Source: JBBFMJ01 sp037441225 (GTDB taxonomy: Bacteria > Acidobacteriota > Thermoanaerobaculia > UBA2201). From it: DNA of 22,772 nt. This document shows positions 1 to 7,990 of the stretch, one piece after another. The notes under the pieces were generated by a model. It was not told the DNA's origin. It was given only the letters and a program-made list of their open reading frames with translations, and searched no databases. The first letter of the stretch is position 1. Each line of letters begins with the position of its first letter. The stretch lies in contig JBBISU010000048.1 of the NCBI GenBank assembly GCA_037441225.1, positions 1 to 22,772 on the forward strand, in the 5' to 3' direction. Both the position numbers and the translations under genes were made by a program.

Positions 1-143
1 TTTATTCTATGCAAACTCCAAAATAATTAAATTTTTACTAAAAAATCAATTTTAAATAGCTCAAAATAATGTTGGCTAAATTTTACATAATTTAAAATAA
101 ACAAAACTAAAAAATTAAAAAGCTTTTATTAAATTTTCCTAAA

Positions 144-1760
144 TTACAAGCGGAATATGAATTTTTCTAATTTTTCTGATTTATTCTTTAAACATAATGC
201 TTCTACAAATTCTTTATAATTTTCCAATACCTTCTTTCTTACTACTTTTTGAGTTGGTGTAATTTCATTTTTCTCAATTGATAAACTTTTTTGTATTAAA
301 GCAAAACCATAAAAAGGAATTTTTTCTGGTTTCCACTTATTTGAATTTCTTATAATTTCTTCCTTTAAATTTCTTATATCGGCATTTTGATTAACAAATA
401 TCAAAGCACCTACCTTTTCCATACCATTGCCAAATAAAATGACATTTTGAATTTCCTTTGATATAAAAGTTAATTTTTCTTCAATGGGTAAAGAAGCAAC
501 TTTTTTCCCATTTGAAAGCTTAAAGATACCATCATTTCTGCAAATAAGTCGTAAACCTTCCTTTGTAATTTCTCCTATGTCACCTGTCTTAAGCCAACCA
601 TTACAAAGAACTTCCCTTGTCTTTTCTTCATCTAAGTATCCTTTCATCACATTTAGACCTTTTACATAAATTTCGCCCTCTTTATTAACTTTAACTTTGC
701 AACCAGGAATTGGAAAACCAACATAAGAATGCTTTCTTCCACCTTTTGGTGAAGTTAAAGTTACTGTTGGTGATGTCTCAGTTAAACCCCATCCTTCCAT
801 TATAACAACTCCTTTTTTTTCAAAAAATTTTGAACATTTTAAAGGAAATGGAGCTCCTGCTGTAAATAATGTCTTTAAGTTTTTATGAAAGAATAATTTC
901 CTTATTTTTTTACTTTCTTCCAACTTTTTCAAAATTTCAATATAGACCTTTGGAACACTGAAAAAATGAGTTGGCTTTATTTTTTCCCATTGATAAAATA
1001 ATTTATCTATATCTTTTCCAATTTCAGGGTCTAAATACCATAAAACGCCATAATTTATAGCAATAAACCTTTCAAAGAGTCCCCCATAAGAATGATACCA
1101 AGGCAGATAAGATAAGAAAATAGAGGAAGGAGGGATTTTCCAAATTAAAGAAAAAGCCCTTTGTTGTGATGTTATGTTCTTATGAGTTAAGACAACACCT
1201 TTCATTTCCCCTGTTGATCCTGAAGTAAATTGAATAAATGCTTCTGTTTCTGGTTCAACCTTTTCAATTAAATCCAGTAAAAATTCCTCATTACTATTGC
1301 TTTCTTTAATTTTTTCTATTTCCTTTATTTTATATATTTTCATATCAAAAAACTTTTTTATCATTCTTTCTTTTTCAATAGAATCAACAAAAGCAAAAGA
1401 GGGCTTTGAATTTTTTATAACTTCAAAGAGCATTTCTTCCTTTGCTTCGTTCCAAACTGATACAGAAGCAATACCTGAAAAAAGGAGCGCCAGTTCCCAA
1501 ATTAACATATTATAAGAATTTGAAGAAAGGGTTATTGCTCTTTTATTTTTTTCCAAAAACCCTTCTTTCTTTAAATGATAAGCTATTTTGCTTGCATCTT
1601 CAAAAATATCTAAATAACTTTTAGAAATCCATTCATTATCTTTTAAATAAAAGAAAAACCTCTTGTTATTATATTTCTTTAAGCTTTTCAAAAACAAAAA
1701 GCCAATGTTCTTTTCATATTTTCCTATTCTAATCTTTGAAGATAAAACCTTACATTTCAT
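144..1760 (-). CDS. Long-chain acyl-CoA synthetase (AMP-binding, FadD/FAA1-like)
   Basis: Adenylate-forming ligase that probably activates fatty acids to acyl-AMP and then acyl-CoA. Visible motifs of the superfamily are the P-loop-like TSGSTGEMKG at residues 179-188, GWGLTETSP at 323-331, and WLKTGDIG at 389-396 followed by a GxxxxSxGKxV segment. A C-terminal TPTxK holds the likely catalytic lysine K505. The order and the 538-residue length suit a short member of the long-chain acyl-CoA synthetase group, which often runs to about 600 residues. The ATG is preceded almost directly by AAGGAA, so ribosome spacing is tight. It is separated from the metal permease upstream by 224 bases and appears to be its own unit. 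Exact chain length and whether the acceptor is CoA cannot be read from sequence; an acyl-ACP synthetase role is an alternative. Confidence 0.87.
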   Translation of the reverse strand: MKCKVLSSKIRIGKYEKNIGFLFLKSLKKYNNKRFFFYLKDNEWISKSYLDIFEDASKIAYHLKKEGFLEKNKRAITLSSNSYNMLIWELALLFSGIASVSVWNEAKEEMLFEVIKNSKPSFAFVDSIEKERMIKKFFDMKIYKIKEIEKIKESNSNEEFLLDLIEKVEPETEAFIQFTSGSTGEMKGVVLTHKNITSQQRAFSLIWKIPPSSIFLSYLPWYHSYGGLFERFIAINYGVLWYLDPEIGKDIDKLFYQWEKIKPTHFFSVPKVYIEILKKLEESKKIRKLFFHKNLKTLFTAGAPFPLKCSKFFEKKGVVIMEGWGLTETSPTVTLTSPKGGRKHSYVGFPIPGCKVKVNKEGEIYVKGLNVMKGYLDEEKTREVLCNGWLKTGDIGEITKEGLRLICRNDGIFKLSNGKKVASLPIEEKLTFISKEIQNVILFGNGMEKVGALIFVNQNADIRNLKEEIIRNSNKWKPEKIPFYGFALIQKSLSIEKNEITPTQKVVRKKVLENYKEFVEALCLKNKSEKLEKFIFRL

Positions 1761-1825
1761 TTCCTTTATATTTTACAACATTTTATAAATCTTTTTAATC
1801 TAATTTTTTTCTATTATTGGATTAA

Positions 1826-1846
1826 AAAAGAGCCAGTTTCTCTTTT
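1826..1846 (-). terminator. Weak hairpin downstream of the metal permease
   Basis: A perfect 7-bp inverted repeat (AAAAGAG / CTCTTTT, 7-base loop) lies about 140 bases downstream of the permease stop. On the minus strand it runs into TT and then AATCC. It has only two G-C pairs, so it would be a weak intrinsic terminator at best. The rest of the 1761-1984 gap is AT-rich and I see no gene in it. Confidence 0.25.
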
Positions 1847-1984
1847 ATCTTTAAATAATGAAGAATTTAAAAGAAATTTTATTAAGAATTATAAGATTTG
1901 GCAAATTATTGGGCTCAAAAGTAAAATTTCCTTTTTCCTTTTTATATAATCCAAAAAATATGCAATTTAATGCAAGTTCCTTCC

Positions 1985-2902
1985 TTAATATTTGAAAAAA
2001 CTCCTTAAAACAAAAAGCCAAAAAATAAAAAAAATTAAAGATATAAACCATAGGCAAAATTTTTTTGTGCAAATTCTTTTTCCTTTTTCTCTTATAAAGT
2101 TTAAAATAAATGCCCATAAAACAAGCAAAATAGCATAAACAACTACAACAGCAGGTCCTGATGGAAAATCCAGAACATAAGAAAGTATGAGCCCTAAAAT
2201 AGAGGCAATAGTTCCAGCAATCCATCCAAAGATAAGTTGTTTTCCAAAATCCTTTGTCAAAAGCATTGCCATAATTGCAGGCGTTACAAGAAATGTAAAG
2301 ACAAGCAAGACACCTGCAACTTCAACTGAGGTTGTTATTACAATTGCAAAGGAACCATAAAACAAAAGATCCCATAAAAATATAGGAATTCCTTCTTCCC
2401 TTGCCTTATCTGGATCTGTTGAAATTAAATAAAATTTATCTTTAAAAATATAGTGAAATATACCAATCAATAAATAAATCACAGCTGCCTTTATTACTTC
2501 TCTTTTTGTAACCCATAATAGATTACCTGAAATTATATCCTTCATATGTTCAGAACCAGTTGAAGCCCTATCCAAAAGCAAAACAGACAAGGATGCAGCA
2601 ACTGCATAAGCAAGGCCAATTATTGCTTCCTGAGGTATATCTTTTTGATTTTTAAACCTTGTGGCAGAAAAAATAAAGGCACCTAAAAAAGCAAAGGAAA
2701 GGGAATAAAAATAAGAGGGCAAGCTCCCAGGATGAAAACCAAAAAGAATTGCAGCAGCAGTTCCAAGTCCAGCCATCTGTGCAATTGATAAATCAACAAA
2801 AATTATCTGCCTTCTTATGACATGGAGCCCTAAATAAGAATGGATTCCAACTAAAATAATACATTCTAAAAAAGGCAAAAACATAAGATTTAATACGTTC
2901 AT
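1985..2902 (-). CDS. znuB: Metal ABC transporter permease (ABC-3 family, ZnuB/MntB-like)
   Basis: Inner-membrane channel subunit of a cluster C/A-1 type metal importer (zinc or manganese). The 305-residue protein is almost wholly hydrophobic with about eight membrane segments. It has family-typical stretches: the N-terminal RRQIIFVDLSIAQMAGLGTA region, a central DPDKAREEGIP loop, and VEVAGVLLVFTFLVTPA. Its start overlaps the stop of the substrate-binding protein gene as ATGA, with AAAGGAG upstream, so the two are translationally coupled. It is slightly longer than the usual 260-290 residues because of a hydrophobic C-terminal extension. The ATPase gene that normally accompanies this subunit is not present on either side. 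Zinc over manganese is inferred from the neighbouring porin; the symbol is by family resemblance. Confidence 0.88.
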   Translation of the reverse strand: MNVLNLMFLPFLECIILVGIHSYLGLHVIRRQIIFVDLSIAQMAGLGTAAAILFGFHPGSLPSYFYSLSFAFLGAFIFSATRFKNQKDIPQEAIIGLAYAVAASLSVLLLDRASTGSEHMKDIISGNLLWVTKREVIKAAVIYLLIGIFHYIFKDKFYLISTDPDKAREEGIPIFLWDLLFYGSFAIVITTSVEVAGVLLVFTFLVTPAIMAMLLTKDFGKQLIFGWIAGTIASILGLILSYVLDFPSGPAVVVVYAILLVLWAFILNFIREKGKRICTKKFCLWFISLIFFIFWLFVLRSFFKY

Positions 2903-3903
2903 TTTTTCTCCTTTAATGTTTTTAAAATCAAATCAAGAGATTTTTCAATCAGGTCAAAATAATCTTTTGTTCCCATATCACCGACAAAAGCAGGTACGAT
3001 TGCATAAGGTATTTTTGTTGCCTCTGAAATTCTTTTCATTTGATCTTCTCTATAATAAGTTGTATCAAAAATTAATGAAACATTTTCCAGCTTTATTGAG
3101 TTTATCAATTTTTCAACATCCTTTGGTGAAGGAGGTATGCCTGGCTTTGGCTCCACATAAGAAGAAATTTCCATTCCAAAGGTCTTACAAAAATAAACCC
3201 ACATCTTATGATAATTTACAACTTTTATCTTATTCAAAGGTTTTGCCTTTTGCAGCCATCCGCCTACTTTATCTTCAAGATTTAACTTTTTAATCTCTTC
3301 CCAGAAATTTCCATTTAAAAGGAAACTATCTAATTTTTCTACATCAATTAATTCTAAAAGTTCCTTTCCGTAAAGATTTTCATTAAATTTAATTATAAGT
3401 TCTTCATAATTTTTTTTATAAAAACTTTCATTTTCTGGATCAACCCTTATCAGTCCTTCCAAAATATTCTTTGCTCCAATTTTCAAATAAACAGGTGAAT
3501 TGTAAAAATGTGGATTTCCATAAATGTGTATATCACCTGCTGCTCTTGTTATTGTTTTTGGCACTTCTTCCAAGGGAACTCCTTCTGCAACAATACAATA
3601 GCCCTTTCCACCTTCCAATATGTTTTTATTTCCTGCCTTATCAAGGAGCGCTGGAACCCATAATTCCAAATCAAGGCCAGTTGTAATAAATAAATCTGCC
3701 TTTTGAAGCATTAAAGCAAAGGATGGTTTAGGCCTGACATAATGGGGGTCTTGATCGGGCAAAACAATTGCTTTTGCCTCCACTTTTTCCTTTCCAATTT
3801 CTTTTGCAATCCAAGAATAATTTGGAAGTGTTGCAACAATTTGTATCTTTGAAAATGAGAAAACACAAAAGATTAAATTTATTATAAAGAAAATTTTTTT
3901 CAT
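2899..3903 (-). CDS. znuA: Metal ABC transporter substrate-binding protein (ZnuA-like)
   Basis: Periplasmic metal-binding protein that delivers Zn2+ (or Mn2+) to the ZnuB-like permease. A signal peptide occupies roughly residues 1-18. The four-ligand pattern of the family is visible: H54 (in DPHYVRP), H132 (in NPHFYNSP), H232 (in NYHKMW) and D280 (in IFDTTYY). Three His plus Asp is common to several members, so it does not separate zinc from manganese. The long His-rich loop of Gram-negative ZnuA proteins is absent. Length 334 is normal. The gene follows the porin by 12 bases with a strong AAGGAGG, and overlaps the permease by 4 bases. An ATG a few bases upstream reads straight into TGA and cannot be the start. 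Confidence 0.88.
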   Translation of the reverse strand: MKKIFFIINLIFCVFSFSKIQIVATLPNYSWIAKEIGKEKVEAKAIVLPDQDPHYVRPKPSFALMLQKADLFITTGLDLELWVPALLDKAGNKNILEGGKGYCIVAEGVPLEEVPKTITRAAGDIHIYGNPHFYNSPVYLKIGAKNILEGLIRVDPENESFYKKNYEELIIKFNENLYGKELLELIDVEKLDSFLLNGNFWEEIKKLNLEDKVGGWLQKAKPLNKIKVVNYHKMWVYFCKTFGMEISSYVEPKPGIPPSPKDVEKLINSIKLENVSLIFDTTYYREDQMKRISEATKIPYAIVPAFVGDMGTKDYFDLIEKSLDLILKTLKEKK

Positions 3904-3915
3904 TTCATACCTCCT

Positions 3916-4896
3916 TTAATATTCTTCATGCTTATGTGGACCTGCAGCAAAGGTTATTTGAAGGGCCGCCATTTTATCATCATCATTTCCAAATTTTTCA
4001 TTTATCAAATGCAGGCGAATGCGAACAAACTCTGACTGCCAGAAAGTCAAAATCCCTGAATATCTTTTTGTTATTTCTTCAAATTCACCTTTTTCTTTAA
4101 AATATTCATAAGACCCTCCAACTGTAAATCTCCTTGTAAACTTTTTTTCCAAAAGGAACAAATATCCAAAATTTTCATCGTTTTTTCCATACTCAAAATG
4201 CATTTGATAATGGCTGTACTTTGCTCTTGCTGAGGGTTCATAAAGGAAAGTTAAATCTAAAGCATAATATTTTTTATCATGTGAAAAATAAGATATGCCT
4301 GCTTCAAAATAACTTTCTTCAGATAAATCAAAATATGATTTATAATGTGCAAGTAATTCATTATTTCCATGATGTGACAAGCCCTGCAAAGTCAATTCAT
4401 TTGTGCCAATTCCACTGAAAAGGTAATTTCCAGAAATTCCAGTTGAAGAAAGTCCTTCATCTCCAAAAAATTTTCTTATATACAGTGGATATTCTAATAT
4501 TGGCAAAGCGTGGGGATGCCATCTGTTATAAGTTCCAAAGGGTGTCTTGAACTTTCCTGCATCAATTGTTATATTTAGACCCAAGCCCACCCAGGTTACA
4601 TATGCTTCTTCCAGATGCAAATGATAGTAGCTGTGATGGTCTTCTTCTTCCTCTTCTTCTCTATGTATTCCTAAGAAAACCTTCATCCTTGAAAAAGGAT
4701 CAAGAGGTGTCTGGAAAGAAAGCTCAACTTCTTCTAAGACACTTTCTGTTTTTGATTCTTCATCAAAATAATTTATAAAAAAGTCACCAAGGACTGAAAT
4801 CTCAGGGTTTAGTTGCCATTGAACCCTTTCACTTCCATATTGCTGTGAAAATAAAACTAAGGGAAAAATAATAAAAAAGAAAAATAAATTTTTCAT
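3916..4896 (-). CDS. Outer-membrane porin-like beta-barrel of the metal-uptake locus
   Basis: Predicted outer-membrane channel, probably letting zinc or another metal into the periplasm. It has a cleavable signal peptide (about residues 1-17, ending FSQ). Many alternating amphipathic stretches follow, ending in a histidine-containing tail (GPHKHEEY). The segment GKFKTPFGTYNRWHPHA (about 114-130) resembles the porin group found beside zinc transporter genes. A very acidic, His-rich stretch at about 78-97 (HREEEEEEDHH, then HLHLEE) looks like an external metal-collecting loop. The gene sits 12 bases before the ZnuA-like gene and 40 bases after the small His/Cys protein. It lacks any visible TonB box or plug domain, so it is not a TonB-dependent receptor. 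The family assignment is from remembered motif resemblance, without a search. Confidence 0.68.
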   Translation of the reverse strand: MKNLFFFFIIFPLVLFSQQYGSERVQWQLNPEISVLGDFFINYFDEESKTESVLEEVELSFQTPLDPFSRMKVFLGIHREEEEEEDHHSYYHLHLEEAYVTWVGLGLNITIDAGKFKTPFGTYNRWHPHALPILEYPLYIRKFFGDEGLSSTGISGNYLFSGIGTNELTLQGLSHHGNNELLAHYKSYFDLSEESYFEAGISYFSHDKKYYALDLTFLYEPSARAKYSHYQMHFEYGKNDENFGYLFLLEKKFTRRFTVGGSYEYFKEKGEFEEITKRYSGILTFWQSEFVRIRLHLINEKFGNDDDKMAALQITFAAGPHKHEEY

Positions 4897-4936
4897 TTAA
4901 AACCTCCTTTAATATTTTTTTTAAAAAAGATTTAAT

Positions 4937-5287
4937 TTAAATTTTTAAAGGAGGTCCTCTTGATGTCTTATTTAAAATATCCTCAAAGAAAAATCCAATT
5001 TTTAAATCTTGATAGAAGAAATAAAAAATATTTAAAAAAATTATTGATTTGTTTTCAGGAATTTTAAGAAATATATTTAAACAAAGTTTGCAGGTATCTA
5101 TTTCTTTTTTGAAATCCTTTGTTATCTTATATGCTAAATCAACTTTATTTTCTAAATGTTTATGAAAAATATGGTGCCAAGCAAAAAGAGACGAATTTAC
5201 AAGAAATAAAAAAGAAATAAAAAATGAAAAAACCCTTTCCATATTTGATATTTTACGATTTAAAAATAATAAATGTTTATTTTTCAT
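4937..5287 (-). CDS. Small His/Cys membrane-anchored protein, DUF2946-like
   Basis: A 116-residue protein with one N-terminal hydrophobic segment (about 18-36) acting as signal or anchor. A histidine cluster follows (H38, H39, H42, H44), then a CKLC pair (C66, C69) and a C-terminal SRGPPLKI. His plus CxxC plus a terminal R-A/G-P-P is the layout I associate with DUF2946-type proteins found near copper or zinc transport genes. That suggests metal handling in the periplasm, but the function of the family is not established. It overlaps the RmlC-like gene by ATGA and precedes the porin by 40 bases, so it belongs to the metal cassette. Met16 (at 5242) is an alternative start giving a more typical signal peptide; neither start has a clear Shine-Dalgarno, and coupling favours the first. 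Confidence 0.6.
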   Translation of the reverse strand: MKNKHLLFLNRKISNMERVFSFFISFLFLVNSSLFAWHHIFHKHLENKVDLAYKITKDFKKEIDTCKLCLNIFLKIPENKSIIFLNIFYFFYQDLKIGFFFEDILNKTSRGPPLKI

Positions 5288-5745
5288 TTAAAAACAATAT
5301 CCCAGTTGTATGGAATTGATGGATCATTATAAGGAATTCTGTATTCATCTGGATTTTTATAATCGTATAACTTTGTTGGAAAATTAACTAAAAGAGAGGG
5401 TTTTTTTCCAATTGTTTTGTATCCATGATATACAAAGGCAGGTATTTTTATTATTTGAGGATTATCTTCTCCTATAAAAAATTCATTTACCTCACCCTTT
5501 GTGGAACTTGAATCCCTTGGATCATAAAGAGCAACTTTTATCATACCTGAAACACAAACAAATAAATCATCTTGCAACTTGTGATAATGCCAAGCCCTTA
5601 TAACACCAGTATAATTTAAAGAAACATAAGCCATTGCAAATTTTTTAAAAATAGGAAAATCTTCTCTTAAAATTTCCATTAAAAATCCACGCTCATCACA
5701 ATTTTTTTTCAGTTGAAATAACTCAACACCTTCAATTATTTTCAT
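5284..5745 (-). CDS. Short RmlC-like cupin (dTDP-4-dehydrorhamnose 3,5-epimerase family)
   Basis: A sugar-nucleotide epimerase-type cupin. Family signs are the N-terminal DERGFLMEI (17-25), RAWHYH (50-55) carrying the putative catalytic base H53, IPAFVYHGY (102-109), and the closing DEYRIPYNDPSIPYNW with D141 near the place of the second catalytic residue. At 153 residues it is about 30 shorter than classical RmlC. It reads QDDLFVCV where classical enzymes have a Lys-containing QxGKLVxC, so the substrate may differ from dTDP-4-keto-6-deoxyglucose. It overlaps its neighbours by 4 bases on both sides (ATGA), although none of them makes nucleotide sugars. No rmlA, rmlB or rmlD is nearby. The fold is fairly sure; the activity is not. 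Confidence 0.72.
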   Translation of the reverse strand: MKIIEGVELFQLKKNCDERGFLMEILREDFPIFKKFAMAYVSLNYTGVIRAWHYHKLQDDLFVCVSGMIKVALYDPRDSSSTKGEVNEFFIGEDNPQIIKIPAFVYHGYKTIGKKPSLLVNFPTKLYDYKNPDEYRIPYNDPSIPYNWDIVFK

Positions 5746-6089
5746 AGTTTTTGTGCATATTCACTTAGAATTGGGATCTCTATTTTTTCACCCTTTAATG
5801 CTTTTAAAATGCAAAAGATGTGCAAGACAATTATTCCAACCCATAATAAAAAATAAAAAGAGCCAAAAAGAAAGCCAAAGATGTGAAAGATAAAAGTAAA
5901 TATAAAAAAGAAAGGAAAGGTTAAAAAGTAAATTGCCAGTTCAACAATAAAAAGTCCCAAACCATTCTTTGAATGCCATAATATCTCCGGATCTTCCTTT
6001 TTTGTAAGCCGTGGAATTAAAGCAAGGATCCAGAGATAAGACAAAATAAGCATTGTTTTTCTTTCATCTAATTCAAATTTTTCACTCAT
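5742..6089 (-). CDS. Small membrane protein, DUF4870-like
   Basis: A 115-residue protein with three to four hydrophobic helices (about 13-27, 44-70, 73-97). The layout matches DUF4870/Tic20-like small membrane proteins: a short N-terminal helix, a WHSKNGLGLF element (38-47) resembling the family's HAKQ-type motif, and a C-terminal GEKIEIPILSEYA segment after the last helix. The molecular role of these proteins is unknown. The gene begins 4 bases after the MenA-like stop and overlaps the RmlC-like gene by ATGA. It lacks a Shine-Dalgarno and probably depends on translational coupling. Confidence 0.68.
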   Translation of the reverse strand: MSEKFELDERKTMLILSYLWILALIPRLTKKEDPEILWHSKNGLGLFIVELAIYFLTFPFFFIFTFIFHIFGFLFGSFYFLLWVGIIVLHIFCILKALKGEKIEIPILSEYAQKL

Positions 6090-6093
6090 AAAA

Positions 6094-6993
6094 TTATTTT
6101 ATCATAAAAATTACTTTATTTAAAAATAAACCAAGTAAAAAGAAAAAACCAAAAGAGACAACCAACTGGGATGTTATTGCATCAGCCCCTTCTGGAATTT
6201 TAACTTTAAATTCTTTAAATAATTTATATGCCTTTGGAATTGAAAGAAATGCCAGAAGCCCTAAAGGAGATACAAATTTAAATATGTATAGAATGACCAA
6301 AGATAAATAAGAAAAAACAATAAAACTAAGATAAAAATAAAGCCCTAACCTTTGTCCAAGCAAAATTGCAAGTGTTTTAATACCCTGTCTTTTATCATAT
6401 TCAATGTCCCTTAAATTATTTGCAAATAAAACAAGGGAAACCAAAATTCCAATGGGAATTGATACAAAGAGTGCTTCCTTTGAAAATTTTGCATTTTGAA
6501 CTATATAAGAACCTTCCACCATAAGAGGACCCCAGACAAGAAATATTGGAATTTCTCCAAGGGCTTTGTATTTATATGATAATGGAAATCCACAGTAAGT
6601 AAAAGAAATTAAAAAACCAATTATTCCAATTATAAAAATTAGATTTGAGACATTTAAAGAAAAGAAAATTCCAATTAAAAATGTAAAAAAATATAAAACT
6701 GTAGCGTATAAAAAGATTTCTTTTGCACTAAACTTTCCCGTTATAATTGGATGAGGCCTGTAATGGCAGGTTGGGGAATCAGGTCTGTCAATACTTTTTT
6801 TGTAATCAAAGTAATCATTTATTAAATTTGTTGCGCCATGAAATAAAACTGTACCTAAAAGACATAAAAAATAATAAAGAAAGTTAATCTTTCCATCAAA
6901 GGAAGCAATGATTGTCCCAAGTGTTATTGAAAAAAAGGTCATAACAAAAGACCAGGGCCTTGTAGCAATAAACCAATCTTTTAAACTTTTCAT
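6094..6993 (-). CDS. menA: UbiA-family prenyltransferase, MenA-like
   Basis: Integral membrane enzyme that transfers a polyprenyl chain to an aromatic acceptor; MenA makes demethylmenaquinone from 1,4-dihydroxy-2-naphthoate. Both aspartate-rich motifs that bind Mg-diphosphate are seen: NDYFDYKKSID (59-69) and NNLRDIEYDKRQG (192-204). The second, with the KTLA that follows, is closer to MenA than to UbiA or CyoE. About eight hydrophobic helices and 299 residues fit the family. The segment SPTCHYRPHPIITG between the motifs (73-86) replaces the usual short linker. AAGGAGGG sits 4 bases before the ATG. No other menaquinone gene is in the window, so menA is by motif. Membrane prenyltransferases for other acceptors remain possible. 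Confidence 0.78.
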   Translation of the reverse strand: MKSLKDWFIATRPWSFVMTFFSITLGTIIASFDGKINFLYYFLCLLGTVLFHGATNLINDYFDYKKSIDRPDSPTCHYRPHPIITGKFSAKEIFLYATVLYFFTFLIGIFFSLNVSNLIFIIGIIGFLISFTYCGFPLSYKYKALGEIPIFLVWGPLMVEGSYIVQNAKFSKEALFVSIPIGILVSLVLFANNLRDIEYDKRQGIKTLAILLGQRLGLYFYLSFIVFSYLSLVILYIFKFVSPLGLLAFLSIPKAYKLFKEFKVKIPEGADAITSQLVVSFGFFFLLGLFLNKVIFMIK

Positions 6994-7048
6994 ATTCCCT
7001 CCTTATCTTAATTATTCTAAATATTTTAACACATTCTTATAATAAAAT

Positions 7049-7945
7049 TTAGAGATTGCTAAATTTATAATTTTCTTCCAAATATCTTTTTAATGTAATT
7101 AAATATGGATGAAGTTTTTTTGTTTCCTTCATTATTTCTTCAAGTTTAAATAAATCTGGAGGTTTTCCAAGTTTTTCATAAAAAATTTTCATTTCATAAA
7201 ACTCTTTTGCAAATAATTTTAAAACAATTTTTGGTGCTGATTTATATTTTATTTTTCTTTTTAATATTAAAGATAAAATTTCTGCAAGTTCCTCCCCATT
7301 TTTTAAATCAGATATAAGATTTATTGTTTTATCTTTAAATTTTTCAAATTCTTCAAATGCCTTTAAGACAAAAAATCCAATATCCTTACAGGATATATAT
7401 GTTGTTTTAATATCTTTTTCTAAGAGTCCTCTTACATAATTTTTTTTTATAGGGAAAAAATCTTTCCCAATGTTTTCCATAAAAGATGGGAGTTTAAATA
7501 TTGCGTATGAAATACCACTTTCCTTCAAAAGATCTTCTACTTTTAATTTGCTTTCAAGGTGTGCAACTTTCGTATTTTTGTATCCTAAATTTATCATAGA
7601 AGTGTAAACAATATACTTAACTCCTTCTTCTTTACACATCTCTATTACATTTTTCCCCTGTAATATTTCTTTCTCTGAAAAACATTTTTTATTATCAGGA
7701 GACCAGGGTTGTGTAACTAAAAATACTTTTGTTGTACCTTTAAATGCTTCTTTTAATGTTTCTTTATCTTCTAAATTTGCTTCAAAAATTTCAACTCCTT
7801 TTTCTTTAAAATAAAGAATTTTTGGATTTTTTTTATTCCTTGTAATTGCCCTCAAATTATAATTTCCTTTTTCAATTAAAGTTTTTAAAACCTCTCCCCC
7901 CTGCTGACCTGTTACACCACAAACCAAAATTGTATCTTTATTCAT
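7049..7945 (-). CDS. NmrA-like NAD(P)-binding Rossmann protein
   Basis: An atypical short-chain dehydrogenase of the NmrA/HSCARG or quinone reductase 2 type. A GxxGxxG nucleotide-binding loop is at residues 10-16 (GVTGQQG), and the next strand ends LRAITRN, whose arginines suggest a preference for NADP(H). Later come VFLVTQPWS and a YTSMINLG strand where a classical SDR would have its Ser/Tyr. No YxxxK catalytic pair is evident, so it may be a redox sensor or a quinone or flavin-related oxidoreductase. Length 298 is normal. It is a single gene between the PBP1A and MenA-like genes, with 126 bases upstream and 55 downstream. A candidate promoter ends six bases before the ATG and there is no Shine-Dalgarno. 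Confidence 0.75.
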   Translation of the reverse strand: MNKDTILVCGVTGQQGGEVLKTLIEKGNYNLRAITRNKKNPKILYFKEKGVEIFEANLEDKETLKEAFKGTTKVFLVTQPWSPDNKKCFSEKEILQGKNVIEMCKEEGVKYIVYTSMINLGYKNTKVAHLESKLKVEDLLKESGISYAIFKLPSFMENIGKDFFPIKKNYVRGLLEKDIKTTYISCKDIGFFVLKAFEEFEKFKDKTINLISDLKNGEELAEILSLILKRKIKYKSAPKIVLKLFAKEFYEMKIFYEKLGKPPDLFKLEEIMKETKKLHPYLITLKRYLEENYKFSNL

Positions 7946-7951
7946 ATTTAA

Positions 7952-7980
7952 ATTTTAATATTTATTTAAGAAAAATTCAA
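7952..7980 (-). promoter_or_regulatory. Candidate promoter of the NmrA-like gene (possibly leaderless)
   Basis: On the minus strand TTGAAT (7980-7975) is followed, after exactly 17 bases, by TAAAAT (7957-7952). The ATG begins at 7945, about where transcription would start. No Shine-Dalgarno exists, so the mRNA may be leaderless. AT-rich sequence gives such boxes by chance. Confidence 0.4.
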
Positions 7981-7990
7981 AAAATTCCAT

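Noticed and set aside
1..143. Possible terminator or gene end downstream of the acyl-CoA synthetase
   Set aside because: The AAAAGCTTTT palindrome at 118-127 has no room for a loop, and no other hairpin or reading frame is convincing.
1851..2225. A 124-residue minus-strand frame overlapping the permease end
   Set aside because: It is out of frame with an intact 305-residue permease, rich in Phe/Lys/Cys from AT-rich sequence, and has no recognisable motif or ribosome site. It also does not encode the missing ATPase.
484..4778. Several plus-strand frames of 60-125 codons
   Set aside because: All lie antisense to confident minus-strand genes, have low-complexity Leu/Phe/Ser content and lack ribosome sites. 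The same holds for plus-strand frames elsewhere in the window.
4897..4936. Zur or Fur operator before the porin
   Set aside because: I searched this gap and the start regions of the metal genes for an inverted repeat of the GATAATNATTATC type and saw none that stands out from AT-rich background.
7045..7066. An 8-bp inverted repeat (AAATTTAG/CTAAATTT) across the NmrA-like stop
   Set aside because: Only one G-C pair, no following T-run on the minus strand, and it includes coding bases; probably chance in AT-rich DNA.
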